This document shows positions 6,916-15,527 of a DNA stretch of 64,000 bases, one piece after another. The DNA is taken from positions 1-64,000 of the forward strand of contig JAKABA010000004.1 in NCBI GenBank assembly GCA_021802115.1, in the 5' to 3' direction. Both the position numbers and the translations under genes were made by a program. Numbering within the stretch: position 1 is the stretch's first letter; each line of letters opens with the position of its first letter. The notes beneath the pieces are model-generated. The model saw only the letters and a list, made by a program, of their open reading frames with translations. It did not search any database and was not told the origin of the DNA. The DNA is from a bacterium. GTDB taxonomy: Bacteria; Chloroflexota; Dormibacteria; UBA8260; Bog-877.

Positions 6916-9405
6916 CTATTCGGGGACCGTCACCTCACGAGGCACGCGCGCCAGAATCTGGGTCACCACCTCGTAGTTGATCGTCCCCAGCCGGGCCGCA
7001 ATTTCCTCAGCGGTCACCTCCTCCGCCCCCTGTCGTCCGATCAGGACCACCGGATCTCCCCGGCTGACCGCTGGATCGTTCGAGACGTCGACCATGGCCA
7101 GATCCATCGATACATCCCCGACCAGAGGGTGGCGTTGGCCCCTGATCAGGACCGACCCCCAATTGGCCGGGCCGCGCCGGAAACCATCCCCATAGCCGAC
7201 CGGGATGGTCGCGACCCGCATCGGGCCCGGGGCTCGGAAGGCGTCCCCGTAGCCCACGAACGCCCCCGCGTCGAGGTCGTGGATCTGAGCCACCGTGGTC
7301 TTGAACGAGAGCACGGGCTGCCGCCGTCGGCCATCCCCGGTCACCAGGCCAAGCATCTCACCGCCACTCCGCACCAGATCCAGCCTCGACTCTGGCAGGT
7401 GGTGCCAGGCGGCGCTGTTCGCGGCATGCCGGAGCCGGAAATGATGTCCCTGCCCCTCCGCCTCCCCCACCGCGGCCAGCAGCCGATCCAGCTGCTGGCG
7501 CGCCGAAACGGCGTCCTGACCCTTGCGGAAGTGGGTGTAGATTCCCTCCAAGTCCACGTGGGCTAGGGTCTGCGCCTCCGCCACGAAGGGGCCGACGGCT
7601 TCCGGCGCAACCCCCAGGCGCGACATCCCGGTGTCGACCTTGAGATGGGCCCGGGCGCGACTGTCGGCACGGTCCGCCGCCTCTTCCAGAGCCGCCAACA
7701 CCTCCAGGTCGAACACGGTGATCACCAGGCCCATGGCGACGGCCTCGGCCACCTGGCTGGGAGGGGTGTAGCCCAGGACCAGACAGGGAGCATCCAGTCC
7801 CGCGCCGCGGAGTTGGGCAGCCTCGGCGAGTGTCGCGGTGGCGAGCCACTGCGCCCCGCTGGCAAGGGCCGTCCTGGCCACCTGGCTGGCACCGTGGCCG
7901 TAGGCGTCGGCTTTGACGACTGCCATGAGGGGGACCGGGGCCAGCTCCGCCACCATCACCGCCACGTTGGCGGCCAGGCCCAGCAGGTCCACCTCCACCC
8001 AGGTCGGCCGCCGAGGCGACCGGAACCCGACCAGCCGGCGGCCGCGCTCTTGGCGGAGGAGCGGCATGCCCGGCCCAGCCAGCCTGGCCGTGAGCCGCTC
8101 CAGCCGCTGGCCCGCCGTTCCCTTCACCAGCACCGATCCGCCCTCGGCCAGAACGGGCTCGGCGCGGGCAACGGCCTCGGTGATGGAGTTCACCGCGTCG
8201 ACTCGCGGGCTCGCCCAACTCTCGGAGCGCAGGTCCCCGTGCTCGTCCAGCGCCACCACCCGAATCCCCGAGCCAAGTGCCGATTGCCATGGAGCACTCC
8301 CCACGACGGCCAGGTGCGGTCCTGGGAGTTTGAGGAGCGCACCTCCCGCCAGCGCGACCGAGAGCGGCGTGGCGTCAACCGAGTCGTCGAGCACCAGGCC
8401 GCCGCCCAGACCTGGTAGCACGGAGAGCCTGCCCGGCAGCGTACCGACCGTGGAGAGAGCTGCCACCGCGGGTGAGGGATCCAGGCCCAGGGCGATGATC
8501 GATCCAAGCGCCCCACCCCAGGCGGGCTCACTCACAGTGGGGTGGAGTCTTGAGGGGACATCCCAGGACACGCCCCGGATCACCACTCGGCACCTCCATG
8601 GCTGCGGCCAGCTGGGATCCGAGTCCAGCTGGCCAACTTGTACGTCGGCGCCAGTCCCCAGAGCCCCAAAGGTGACCTGATGCCACTGGTGGAAAGCGCG
8701 CTCCAGCCATGGATCCGCCATCGGCCGGACCACAACCGCTCCCGCCGGGGCCAATCTCGCCAGCAGTTCCGCCAGCGCCGCAGGTGAGCGCCAGTAGAGC
8801 GCCGCGGCGTCGCTGGTGCTGGTGACGCACCAGACCCGGGGCCGGAGCATCCGGACCAACAGCGACTCCTCGAGCTGGTTGGCAGCGACCACTTCTAGAA
8901 CCACTCGACGGGGCCGCGCCGGGCCCGCGGCCAGGGCCAGCGGGATGCCCAGGGGATCGTTGCGGTCGCCGTTGCCCAACACGGGCCCGCCACTGGCGGC
9001 TGCCCAGGCTGGCACCAGAGCCGCCTGAGTAGTGCTCTTGCCAAGGCTCCCGGTGATCACCACCAGCTCGCTCTGGGCCAGGCGGAGCGAGGCCCACTCA
9101 GCCAGCGCCCGCCGGCAGCTGTCGACCCTCACCACAGTCGGCCTGGGCCCGGCCCAATCGGCCCTTACCCAGGGCACCAGGTCATCGACCGGGCGCTCGA
9201 CCAGAAAGCCGGTGGCGCCTCTGGCATGCGCCTCCCTGATGAAACTGTGGCCATCCCCAGTGGCGGTGCGGAGGGCTACAAACAACTCTCCCCCGACCAC
9301 CTCGCGGGAGTCGTTCGCGATCTCGGTGAATTGCTCGGATCCCCGGGTCAGCACCACCGGCGCCTGGGATGCCGCCCCAGCCAACAGTTCGCCCAAGTGG
9401 AGCAT
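6916..9405 (-). CDS. alr: MurF-like ligase domain fused to alanine racemase
   Basis: 829 residues. The C-terminal part (about 455-829) is a complete PLP-dependent alanine racemase making D-alanine for peptidoglycan. The PLP lysine is in AVVKADAYGHGA (about 497), the second catalytic tyrosine is in GYGDGF (about 738), and DVSMD and NYEVVTQILARVPR close the C-terminal barrel. The N-terminal part (about 1-445) has the MurF layout (GELFVALRT, TGSLGKSTTQ near 120, LGNGDRNDPLGIPL), but key motifs are altered: GKSTT for GKTTT, and DDSVDATP where MurF has DDsYNANP. Racemase function is secure; ligase activity is doubtful. The ATG overlaps the upstream stop by one base (TGATG). Confidence 0.88.
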   Translation of the reverse strand: MLHLGELLAGAASQAPVVLTRGSEQFTEIANDSREVVGGELFVALRTATGDGHSFIREAHARGATGFLVERPVDDLVPWVRADWAGPRPTVVRVDSCRRALAEWASLRLAQSELVVITGSLGKSTTQAALVPAWAAASGGPVLGNGDRNDPLGIPLALAAGPARPRRVVLEVVAANQLEESLLVRMLRPRVWCVTSTSDAAALYWRSPAALAELLARLAPAGAVVVRPMADPWLERAFHQWHQVTFGALGTGADVQVGQLDSDPSWPQPWRCRVVIRGVSWDVPSRLHPTVSEPAWGGALGSIIALGLDPSPAVAALSTVGTLPGRLSVLPGLGGGLVLDDSVDATPLSVALAGGALLKLPGPHLAVVGSAPWQSALGSGIRVVALDEHGDLRSESWASPRVDAVNSITEAVARAEPVLAEGGSVLVKGTAGQRLERLTARLAGPGMPLLRQERGRRLVGFRSPRRPTWVEVDLLGLAANVAVMVAELAPVPLMAVVKADAYGHGASQVARTALASGAQWLATATLAEAAQLRGAGLDAPCLVLGYTPPSQVAEAVAMGLVITVFDLEVLAALEEAADRADSRARAHLKVDTGMSRLGVAPEAVGPFVAEAQTLAHVDLEGIYTHFRKGQDAVSARQQLDRLLAAVGEAEGQGHHFRLRHAANSAAWHHLPESRLDLVRSGGEMLGLVTGDGRRRQPVLSFKTTVAQIHDLDAGAFVGYGDAFRAPGPMRVATIPVGYGDGFRRGPANWGSVLIRGQRHPLVGDVSMDLAMVDVSNDPAVSRGDPVVLIGRQGAEEVTAEEIAARLGTINYEVVTQILARVPREVTVPE

Positions 9406-10670
9406 CAGGGGCGCGATCTGACCTCGATAACCAGGCGAACCTGCTCTTGAATCTCCACCAGAGCATCGGCCACCTCACTGGCCAGGATGCCCGCCCGGCC
9501 CCGCCGCCTGCCCAGGCAGGAGCCCGCCTCAGCGTGCAGGAAAACACCCGCCTGGGCGGCTGCGAAGGGGGCCTGCCCCTGCGCGATCAAAGCGCCGATA
9601 AGACCCGAGAGGACGTCTCCGGTCCCTCCGGATGCCAGCGCCGCGGTGGCGTGGTCGTCGGTCCAGACCTCGCCCCCAGGCCCGGTCACCACAGTTCGAG
9701 GGCCCTTCAGAACGACGACGCAGGACAACTGGTGGGCCAGGGCGCCAGCCGCCCCCACCCGGTCGGCCTGAAGGTCTGAGAGGGGACGTCCCATCAGTCG
9801 TGATGCCTCCAGCGGGTGCGGGGTAACCACGCATCCTGGAGGCACCAGCCCCCGCAGGTGGTCGCTGCCGGCGATGGCGTTGAGGGCATCGGCGTCCAGC
9901 ACCAGCTGGCTGCCTCGTCCGGTCATGCGCTGCAAGATCAGGCCCAGAAAGTCGGGCACTGACTTGGCCTCGCCCAGCCCCGGGCCGCACACCACTGCCT
10001 GGGCGCCAGACAAAGAAGCTGTTATGGCCTCGGCTGAGAGGCTCGAGAATCCGTCAGCGAGGTCGGGCACCGGGACGCGAATGGTCTCCGGAGCGAACCC
10101 GTCGGCGCCCGCGCCGACGATCACCTTGACTTTGCCGGCCCCGCCCCGGTGGGCCCCTCGGCAGGCCAGGATCGCGGCGCCTGGAAACGCTGGGCTTCCG
10201 GCTAGCACCAGCACCGTCCCGAAGGTCCCCTTGTGGGACTGACCGGGTCGTCCGGGCAGGGTCATGTCGCCGGGAACTTCGGCGAGGAGTCGGGCAGCGG
10301 CATCGAGGACCGGGCGAAAAGTGGCGACCGCCACCGCCAGCCCCACGTCATGGGAGAGGCTGAGCTCCAGGCCGGGCACCGGCGCCCCGCCAACCAGCAC
10401 CTCCGGCGCTCCGCCCGGTCGATGCGTCACAGCGATGCTGGGATAGGTGGGAAGCGGCATCCCCTGACTGCCGAACGCCTTGCGCACGGCCTCCTTGGCC
10501 GCCCAGCGAGCAGCCAGCCTCTCCGGCCTGCCGGAGCAGTACTCAGCCTCCTCCGCGCTGAACATCCTGGCCACAAACCCGGGCCGCCGGCTGCTGAGGC
10601 GAGCGATCCGCTCCACACCGGTGATGTCGACCCCCACCGTCGGCCGCTCCTCCGGCCAGGGCTCGGTCAA
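9405..10670 (-). CDS. acpS: AcpS-NnrD fusion: holo-ACP synthase plus ADP-dependent NAD(P)H-hydrate dehydratase
   Basis: 421 residues with two enzymes. Residues about 10-125 are AcpS, which moves 4'-phosphopantetheine onto acyl carrier protein. They show GVDITGVERI (Mg-binding Asp), MFSAEEAEYC and RWAAKEAVRKAFG (Mg-binding Glu). Residues about 145-415 are NnrD (YjeF C-terminal, ribokinase-like), which repairs hydrated NAD(P)H. They show GTFGTVLVLAGSPAFPGA, VVCGPGL, LDADALNAIAG, VVTPHPLEASRL and ASGGTGDVLSGLIGAL. The usual partner of NnrD in fusions is the epimerase NnrE; here AcpS takes that place. It follows glmS after 16 bases and runs into murF-alr. Confidence 0.9.
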   Translation of the reverse strand: MTEPWPEERPTVGVDITGVERIARLSSRRPGFVARMFSAEEAEYCSGRPERLAARWAAKEAVRKAFGSQGMPLPTYPSIAVTHRPGGAPEVLVGGAPVPGLELSLSHDVGLAVAVATFRPVLDAAARLLAEVPGDMTLPGRPGQSHKGTFGTVLVLAGSPAFPGAAILACRGAHRGGAGKVKVIVGAGADGFAPETIRVPVPDLADGFSSLSAEAITASLSGAQAVVCGPGLGEAKSVPDFLGLILQRMTGRGSQLVLDADALNAIAGSDHLRGLVPPGCVVTPHPLEASRLMGRPLSDLQADRVGAAGALAHQLSCVVVLKGPRTVVTGPGGEVWTDDHATAALASGGTGDVLSGLIGALIAQGQAPFAAAQAGVFLHAEAGSCLGRRRGRAGILASEVADALVEIQEQVRLVIEVRSRP

Positions 10671-10686
10671 TCCGCCGGACAGCGGC

Positions 10687-12519
10687 TCACTCGACGGTCA
10701 CCGACTTGGCCAGGTTCCGGGGCCGATCGACATCGCAACCCCGGATCATGGCCGCGTGGTAGGCGAGCAGCTGGCCCACAAGCGCATTCACCAACGGCGA
10801 GACGATCTCAGGCACCCGAGGCACCTCGACAGTGAACTGAACGTCGTCAACCAGGGAACGATCGCCGGCACTTACCACCGCCAGCACCGGGCTTTGGCGA
10901 GCGCAGACCTCCTGGATGTTGCTGCGCGTCTTCTCCCGGGTGGCGGATTCGGTGGCGAAAGCGATCACCGGCATCTCTGGATCCAGCAGGGCGATGGGGC
11001 CGTGCTTGAGCTCCCCAGCGGGGTAGGCTTCAGCGTGCAGGTAGGAGACCTCCTTCAGCTTGAGAGCTGCCTCCATCGCGGCGGGATAGCTGTAGCCTCG
11101 CCCCATGTAGAGCGCACTCCTGTGCTCCGCGAGCCAGGCCCCGAGAGGAACGAACTCATGCTCCCGGGAGAGCACCTGACGCTGCACGTCTGCCACCGAC
11201 CGCAGCGCCGTCGCCAACTCGCGGAGATCGCCCGGGTCCCTGGTCTGACGGACCTGGGCCAGGCGCAGGGCCAACAGTAAGGCGCAGGCCACCTGGTTGA
11301 CGAAGGTCTTGGTCGAGACCACGCAGATCTCCGGCCCCGCGTGCAGATTGATTACGCCGTCAGCCTCCAGGGCCAGGGTGCTGCCGACCACGTTGGTCAG
11401 CCCGAGGACGAACCCGCCCCGCTCCTGGGCCAGGCGAGCTGCCGCGAGAGTGTCAGCGGTCTCGCCAGATTGCGAGATGGCGATGGTCAGCGTCGCCGAG
11501 TCGACCGGCTGAGGCCGGTAGCGCCATTCCGAGGCCACCTCCACAGCCGTGGGCAGGCCCGCCAGGTCCTCGATGGCATACTTCGCCAGCATCCCCGCGT
11601 AAAACGCGCTGCCGGCAGCCACAATCTGGACCCGCTGGAACCTCGCCAAGAGGCGGTCATCCGCTCCCCAATCGGAGAACTCCACATGGCCGTCGGCGAG
11701 CAGGCGTCCCCGCAGGGCATTCTCCAGCGCGGCCGGCTGCTCATGCATCTCCTTGGACATGAAGTTGGGATAGCCTCCCCGCTCAGCCTGGATCACGTCC
11801 CACTCGACTCGTACCACTCGCGGGGCGAGCTCGGTGCCATCGACGATCGAAGTCACCACCGGTCCGACCGGGGTGAGCACCACCATCTGCCCCTCACCCA
11901 GGACCAGAGCCTGCTTGGTGTAGGGAATGATGGCCGTGAGGTCGGAGCTCAGAAACCATTCCTTCTGGCCCACTCCAACTACCAACGGGGCGTTGAGCCG
12001 AGCCCCGATCAGGGTGTCCGGATCGGTGGAGCTCAACACCACCACGGCATAGGCTCCCCGGAGCCGTCCCAGCGCCCGTCTGGTGGCGGCCACCAGGTCC
12101 CCGGCGTAGTACTCCTCGATCAGGTGGGGCAGCACCTCGGTGTCGGTCTCGGACGTGAAGTTGTGCCCGGCGGCCTGGAGCTCGCGCCGGAGTTCAGCAA
12201 AGTTCTCGATGATGCCGTTGTGGATGACGAAAAACTGTCCGCGGCAATCAGTGTGCGGGTGGGCGTTGTCGTAGGTGGGCCGGCCGTGGGTCGCCCAGCG
12301 GGTGTGCCCCATGCCAACCCGACCCAAGAGCTCCTCGCCGTCAATCCTCTGCAGCAGGGCATCCACCTTGCCTGCCGACTTGACCAGCATTGGCGAACCG
12401 TCTTGGCCCAGCACCACAACTCCGGCCGAATCGTAGCCGCGGTACTCCAGCCGCTGGAGGCTGTCAAGCAAAACTGGAGCGGCCACCCGTTCACCGAGGT
12501 AGCCGATTATTCCGCACAT
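10687..12519 (-). CDS. glmS: glutamine-fructose-6-phosphate aminotransferase (isomerizing) GlmS
   Basis: 610 residues, full length. It makes glucosamine-6-phosphate, the entry to UDP-GlcNAc and peptidoglycan. The N-terminal class II amidotransferase has Cys2 as nucleophile (MCGIIGYLG), plus GHTRWATHG and HNGIIEN. Two SIS domains follow with ISQSGETADT, VSTKTFVNQ, GRGYSYPAAMEAALKLKEVSY and ELKHGPIAL. The C-terminus ends LAKSVTVE as usual. A GGAGG site lies 6 bases before the ATG. No glmS ribozyme is apparent in the 86-base gap upstream. It forms a cdaA-cdaR-glmS group; glmM, often between cdaR and glmS, is absent here. Confidence 0.97.
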   Translation of the reverse strand: MCGIIGYLGERVAAPVLLDSLQRLEYRGYDSAGVVVLGQDGSPMLVKSAGKVDALLQRIDGEELLGRVGMGHTRWATHGRPTYDNAHPHTDCRGQFFVIHNGIIENFAELRRELQAAGHNFTSETDTEVLPHLIEEYYAGDLVAATRRALGRLRGAYAVVVLSSTDPDTLIGARLNAPLVVGVGQKEWFLSSDLTAIIPYTKQALVLGEGQMVVLTPVGPVVTSIVDGTELAPRVVRVEWDVIQAERGGYPNFMSKEMHEQPAALENALRGRLLADGHVEFSDWGADDRLLARFQRVQIVAAGSAFYAGMLAKYAIEDLAGLPTAVEVASEWRYRPQPVDSATLTIAISQSGETADTLAAARLAQERGGFVLGLTNVVGSTLALEADGVINLHAGPEICVVSTKTFVNQVACALLLALRLAQVRQTRDPGDLRELATALRSVADVQRQVLSREHEFVPLGAWLAEHRSALYMGRGYSYPAAMEAALKLKEVSYLHAEAYPAGELKHGPIALLDPEMPVIAFATESATREKTRSNIQEVCARQSPVLAVVSAGDRSLVDDVQFTVEVPRVPEIVSPLVNALVGQLLAYHAAMIRGCDVDRPRNLAKSVTVE

Positions 12520-12605
12520 AGCTGCCTCCCCACGCCAAGGTCAGATTCGCTGGCACTAACGCTGGCCGCCTCTCCCAGGTTACAGAAGCAGCCCTCCGAG
12601 GACAC

Positions 12606-13595
12606 TCAGGGAGTTGCTGTCGGAGTTGGGGAGGTGTTTGGAGTTGGGGTGGGAGAGGCCGTGGCCGAAGGCAGCGGGGAGATGGTGACCACCACGGTGA
12701 CGACCGTGGTCGAGGTGCTCACACCGCTTGGGGTGACCAGTGGCACCTGGATCGTGGTGTCCTTGCTGAGGCCGCTGACGTCGACCGGCTGGGTGTCGAG
12801 CGCGGCCAGCCCTGCCAAGGCACTCGATGCCCCGCTGGCGTCCACCGTCAAGGGAGTGGTCTGGATGCCGGTGAGGGCGTAGCCGGACGCCACCTGCCCG
12901 GTCACGGTGGCAACCACCGCCAGTGTGGTATGAGTGGTGGTCGAGGTGATCACCGCATGGACTGACACCACCGTCGGCTGGAACGTGATCTGCTGGGCCA
13001 GGTTGCCGGTGTTGACCAGGCTGACCGTGGCCGGGATCGACTCCGAGCTGAGCACAGAGCCCAGGCTGACTCGGGCCTCGGCCAGGAGGTTGGGAAGGAT
13101 GCTGGAGGGGGCTCTAACGGTGATATCCGCAGGAGTTGCGGTGGTCGCCGAGTTGTTCACGAGGTAGCCGACCGGGGGAGCCTTGGACACGACCACATGG
13201 ACTGGCAGGGAGGCCGTCTTCCAGACGTCCACCACTACCAGGACCTTATTGGGAGAGCTCAGGACGGCAAAGTTGGGATCGGTCTTGCTGACCGTGAGCG
13301 GAACTTCGTATTCCCCGGGACGCGAGATCCTCTTCAGATTGACCGAGGCGAAGAGGTGGCTGGAAACCGTGGCCGCGCGCACGTTCGAGGCCACTCCTGC
13401 GACCTTGATCGTGACCGGCTGGATGGAGTGCAGCGTGAGCAGGTTCGAGCCGAGGCCGTTCACCTGCACCGGCACGGCGACGGTGGTGATGGCGGGGGGG
13501 TTGGTGGCGTAGACGACGCCGACCCACATCCCACAGGCCACCACCAGCGCGGTCAGCTTCAGCCGCCAGTTGGCGAGGATGAACCGGGGTCGCAT
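12606..13595 (-). CDS. cdaR: CdaR, YbbR-domain regulator of diadenylate cyclase
   Basis: 329 residues. One N-terminal membrane segment (LTALVVACGMWVGVVYA) is followed by repeated YbbR-type beta domains outside the membrane, with motifs such as VPVQVNGL, GEYEVPLTV, PVHVVVSKAPPVGY and QPVDVSGL. CdaR binds and modulates CdaA in Firmicutes. The last 25 residues are a Ser/Pro/Thr tail (SPLPSATASPTPTPNTSPTP...), an unusual addition. cdaA ends 5 bases upstream, so the two are surely cotranscribed. Confidence 0.9.
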   Translation of the reverse strand: MRPRFILANWRLKLTALVVACGMWVGVVYATNPPAITTVAVPVQVNGLGSNLLTLHSIQPVTIKVAGVASNVRAATVSSHLFASVNLKRISRPGEYEVPLTVSKTDPNFAVLSSPNKVLVVVDVWKTASLPVHVVVSKAPPVGYLVNNSATTATPADITVRAPSSILPNLLAEARVSLGSVLSSESIPATVSLVNTGNLAQQITFQPTVVSVHAVITSTTTHTTLAVVATVTGQVASGYALTGIQTTPLTVDASGASSALAGLAALDTQPVDVSGLSKDTTIQVPLVTPSGVSTSTTVVTVVVTISPLPSATASPTPTPNTSPTPTATP

Positions 13596-13600
13596 CCCGA

Positions 13601-14485
13601 TCAGCTCCTACCGACCGGGGTGACGTGGCCGCCGTGGGACGTGCGACCGCGCAGGCGAAGAGTGCGCCGCTGGCCTTCGTAGAGCGGCAGGCGCAGAAAG
13701 GCGCCGATGTGATTGGTGAGAGCGTCCCCGTCCAGACCGCTCTCCAGCTCACCTCCAACTGCCCAGCTGATCCGGCCGGTCTCCTCGGAGACCACCACCA
13801 CCGCGGCGTCGGTTGCCTGGCTGAGCCCGACGGCCGCCAGGTGCCGAGTGCCGCTGCGATGGCTCCGGGTCGGCTGCTCCGCCAGAGGCAACACGCAACC
13901 GGCAGCCACCACTCGCCCCAGATGGACGAGTGCCGCCCCGTCGTGAAGTGGGGACTTGTAGGTGAAGATCGTCTCCAGCGTCTCGGCGGTGAGGAGCGCA
14001 TCCAGCCGCACCCCGGTGGCGGCAATCTCCTCCAGGCCGATGTCCCCCTGGAGCACGATCAGAGCCCCGGTGTGCTCCTCTCCCAGGCGCATCGCCGCCC
14101 GGGCCACCTCGTCCACCTGATGACGCAACTGGGCGGTGTCTGGAGCCAGCAGCCCGTAGCGCAGCCTCCCCAGGCTCCCCATCTGGTCCAGGGCCCGGCG
14201 CAGCTCCGGTTGGAAGAGAATGAACACCCCGATCAGGATAACCTGGCCGCCGTTGACGAAGATGAACTTGAGGACCGGCAGATTGAGGATGATGGCCAGC
14301 GCGGCCAGGGCCCCAATCACCAGCAGCCCCAGCAGCAGCTGGACTGCCTGGGTGCCCCGGATCAACACCAGCAGCCGGTAGAGCAAGAAGGTGATGATCG
14401 CCACGTCGAGGACATCGCGCCATCCGACCCCCTGGACCATCACCCGAAGGGTCTCGCCCAGGTTCAAGCCGCCCAGGACCAGCAT
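13601..14485 (-). CDS. cdaA: diadenylate cyclase CdaA
   Basis: 294 residues, a membrane enzyme making c-di-AMP from two ATP. Three N-terminal membrane segments (about 20-100) precede the DAC domain. The catalytic DGA motif is residues 182-184 (SPLHDGAALVH). The ATP-binding motif, normally GTRHRAA, reads GTRHLAA here, so the second arginine of RHR is Leu216 (CTG). The rest of the domain is well conserved, including VGLSQATDAAVVVVSEETG. It lies 25 bases after argF and 5 before cdaR. The family call is firm; full activity cannot be assumed given the motif change. Confidence 0.93.
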   Translation of the reverse strand: MLVLGGLNLGETLRVMVQGVGWRDVLDVAIITFLLYRLLVLIRGTQAVQLLLGLLVIGALAALAIILNLPVLKFIFVNGGQVILIGVFILFQPELRRALDQMGSLGRLRYGLLAPDTAQLRHQVDEVARAAMRLGEEHTGALIVLQGDIGLEEIAATGVRLDALLTAETLETIFTYKSPLHDGAALVHLGRVVAAGCVLPLAEQPTRSHRSGTRHLAAVGLSQATDAAVVVVSEETGRISWAVGGELESGLDGDALTNHIGAFLRLPLYEGQRRTLRLRGRTSHGGHVTPVGRS

Positions 14486-14510
14486 CAGACGAGGAGGAGG
14501 CAGCCGGCCG

Positions 14511-15455
14511 TCAAGCTTGATCCCCCGAGTCGGAGAACACGGCGAGCAGCAGCGCCAGCTGGACCCAATAACGGTTCTCCGCCTGGTCGAAGACGATTGA
14601 GTGCGGACCGTCGATCACCCCGTCGGTGATCTCCTCACCTCGGTGGGCGGGCAGGCAGTGCATCACCCGGACCCCTGATGGAGCCCGCCCCACCACCGTC
14701 TCGTTGATCTGGTAGGGACCGAAATCCTGGCGCCGGTCCTCGTGCTGCTCCTCCTGCCCCATGCTGGTCCAGACATCGGTGTAGATGACATCTGTATCCG
14801 CCAATCCCTGATCCAGATCGTTGGTTACGAGGACCTGCCCGGTTCCGGGGCCGGCCAGCCCGGCGGCCGAGGCGAGCACCCCCGGTTCGGGGCCGTAGCC
14901 GGGAGGCGTGACCACCCGTAGGTCCAGGCCGGCCACATAGGCGGCCTCGACCCACGAGTTGCACACGTTGTTGCCGTCGCCCACAAAGGTAATCCTGGCC
15001 CCCTCCAGCCTGCCCACAGCTTCCTGCACCGTGAGGCAGTCGGCCAGGATCTGGCAGGGGTGGCCCAGATCCGTCATGGCGTTGATGACCGGACCATCCA
15101 TGGCGCGGGCGAGCCCGCGCAGGTCGCGATCCGACGGGATTCTCGCCACCAGGCCCGAAACGAAACGATCCAGAATCCGCCCCACGTCGCTGACCGATTC
15201 ACGGCGACCTATCTCGATCTCCCGATCGAAGAGCGCGATCGGATGTCCCCCCAAGCGGCTGATCGCAGCCTCGAACGACACTCGGGTGCGGTTGCTGGGA
15301 CGCAGGAACACCATGGCAATGGACTGGCGACTGAGCGCCGTCCCCGGGTCCTCCCCGGCCTTCAGCCGGATCGCAAGACCAAGCACTTCGGACAAGTCGC
15401 CAGGGTCAAGGTCGCCAATAGCGAGAAAATCCCGGCCCCGAAGTCGGCTTGCCAC
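14511..15455 (-). CDS. argF: ornithine carbamoyltransferase ArgF
   Basis: 314 residues. It forms citrulline from ornithine and carbamoyl phosphate in arginine synthesis. Motifs: SNRTRVSFE (residues 54-58 hold the carbamoyl phosphate site, normally STRTR), HPCQILADCLT, DVWTSMGQEEQ, and the ornithine-loop HCLPAHRGEEITDGVIDGPHSIVFDQAENR. The latter two separate it from aspartate carbamoyltransferase. It starts at GTG 15455 after a GAGGTG ribosome site and has its own promoter. No other arg gene lies in the window. Confidence 0.93.
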   Translation of the reverse strand: MASRLRGRDFLAIGDLDPGDLSEVLGLAIRLKAGEDPGTALSRQSIAMVFLRPSNRTRVSFEAAISRLGGHPIALFDREIEIGRRESVSDVGRILDRFVSGLVARIPSDRDLRGLARAMDGPVINAMTDLGHPCQILADCLTVQEAVGRLEGARITFVGDGNNVCNSWVEAAYVAGLDLRVVTPPGYGPEPGVLASAAGLAGPGTGQVLVTNDLDQGLADTDVIYTDVWTSMGQEEQHEDRRQDFGPYQINETVVGRAPSGVRVMHCLPAHRGEEITDGVIDGPHSIVFDQAENRYWVQLALLLAVFSDSGDQA

Positions 15456-15474
15456 TAGTCACCACCTCTGCTCA

Positions 15475-15496
15475 TGGCCGGCTACTGCTGCGGCCA
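15475..15496 (-). terminator. weak hairpin between rpsI and argF
   Basis: TGGCCG and CGGCCA arms (6 bp) enclose about 10 bases. It lies in the gap after rpsI but overlaps the edge of the argF -10 box and has no T-run, so it may instead be part of the argF leader. Confidence 0.25.
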
Positions 15497-15524
15497 GTAT
15501 AGGAGCGAGGTGAGACGGCTCGAA
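15496..15524 (-). promoter_or_regulatory. sigma70-type promoter for argF
   Basis: On the minus strand the -35 box is TTCGAG (15519-15524) and the -10 is TATACT (15496-15501), with exactly 17 bases between. The expected start near 15489 gives a leader of about 34 bases to the argF GTG, with GAGGTG well placed. The -35 is weak, the -10 strong. Confidence 0.55.
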
Positions 15525-15527
15525 TGC

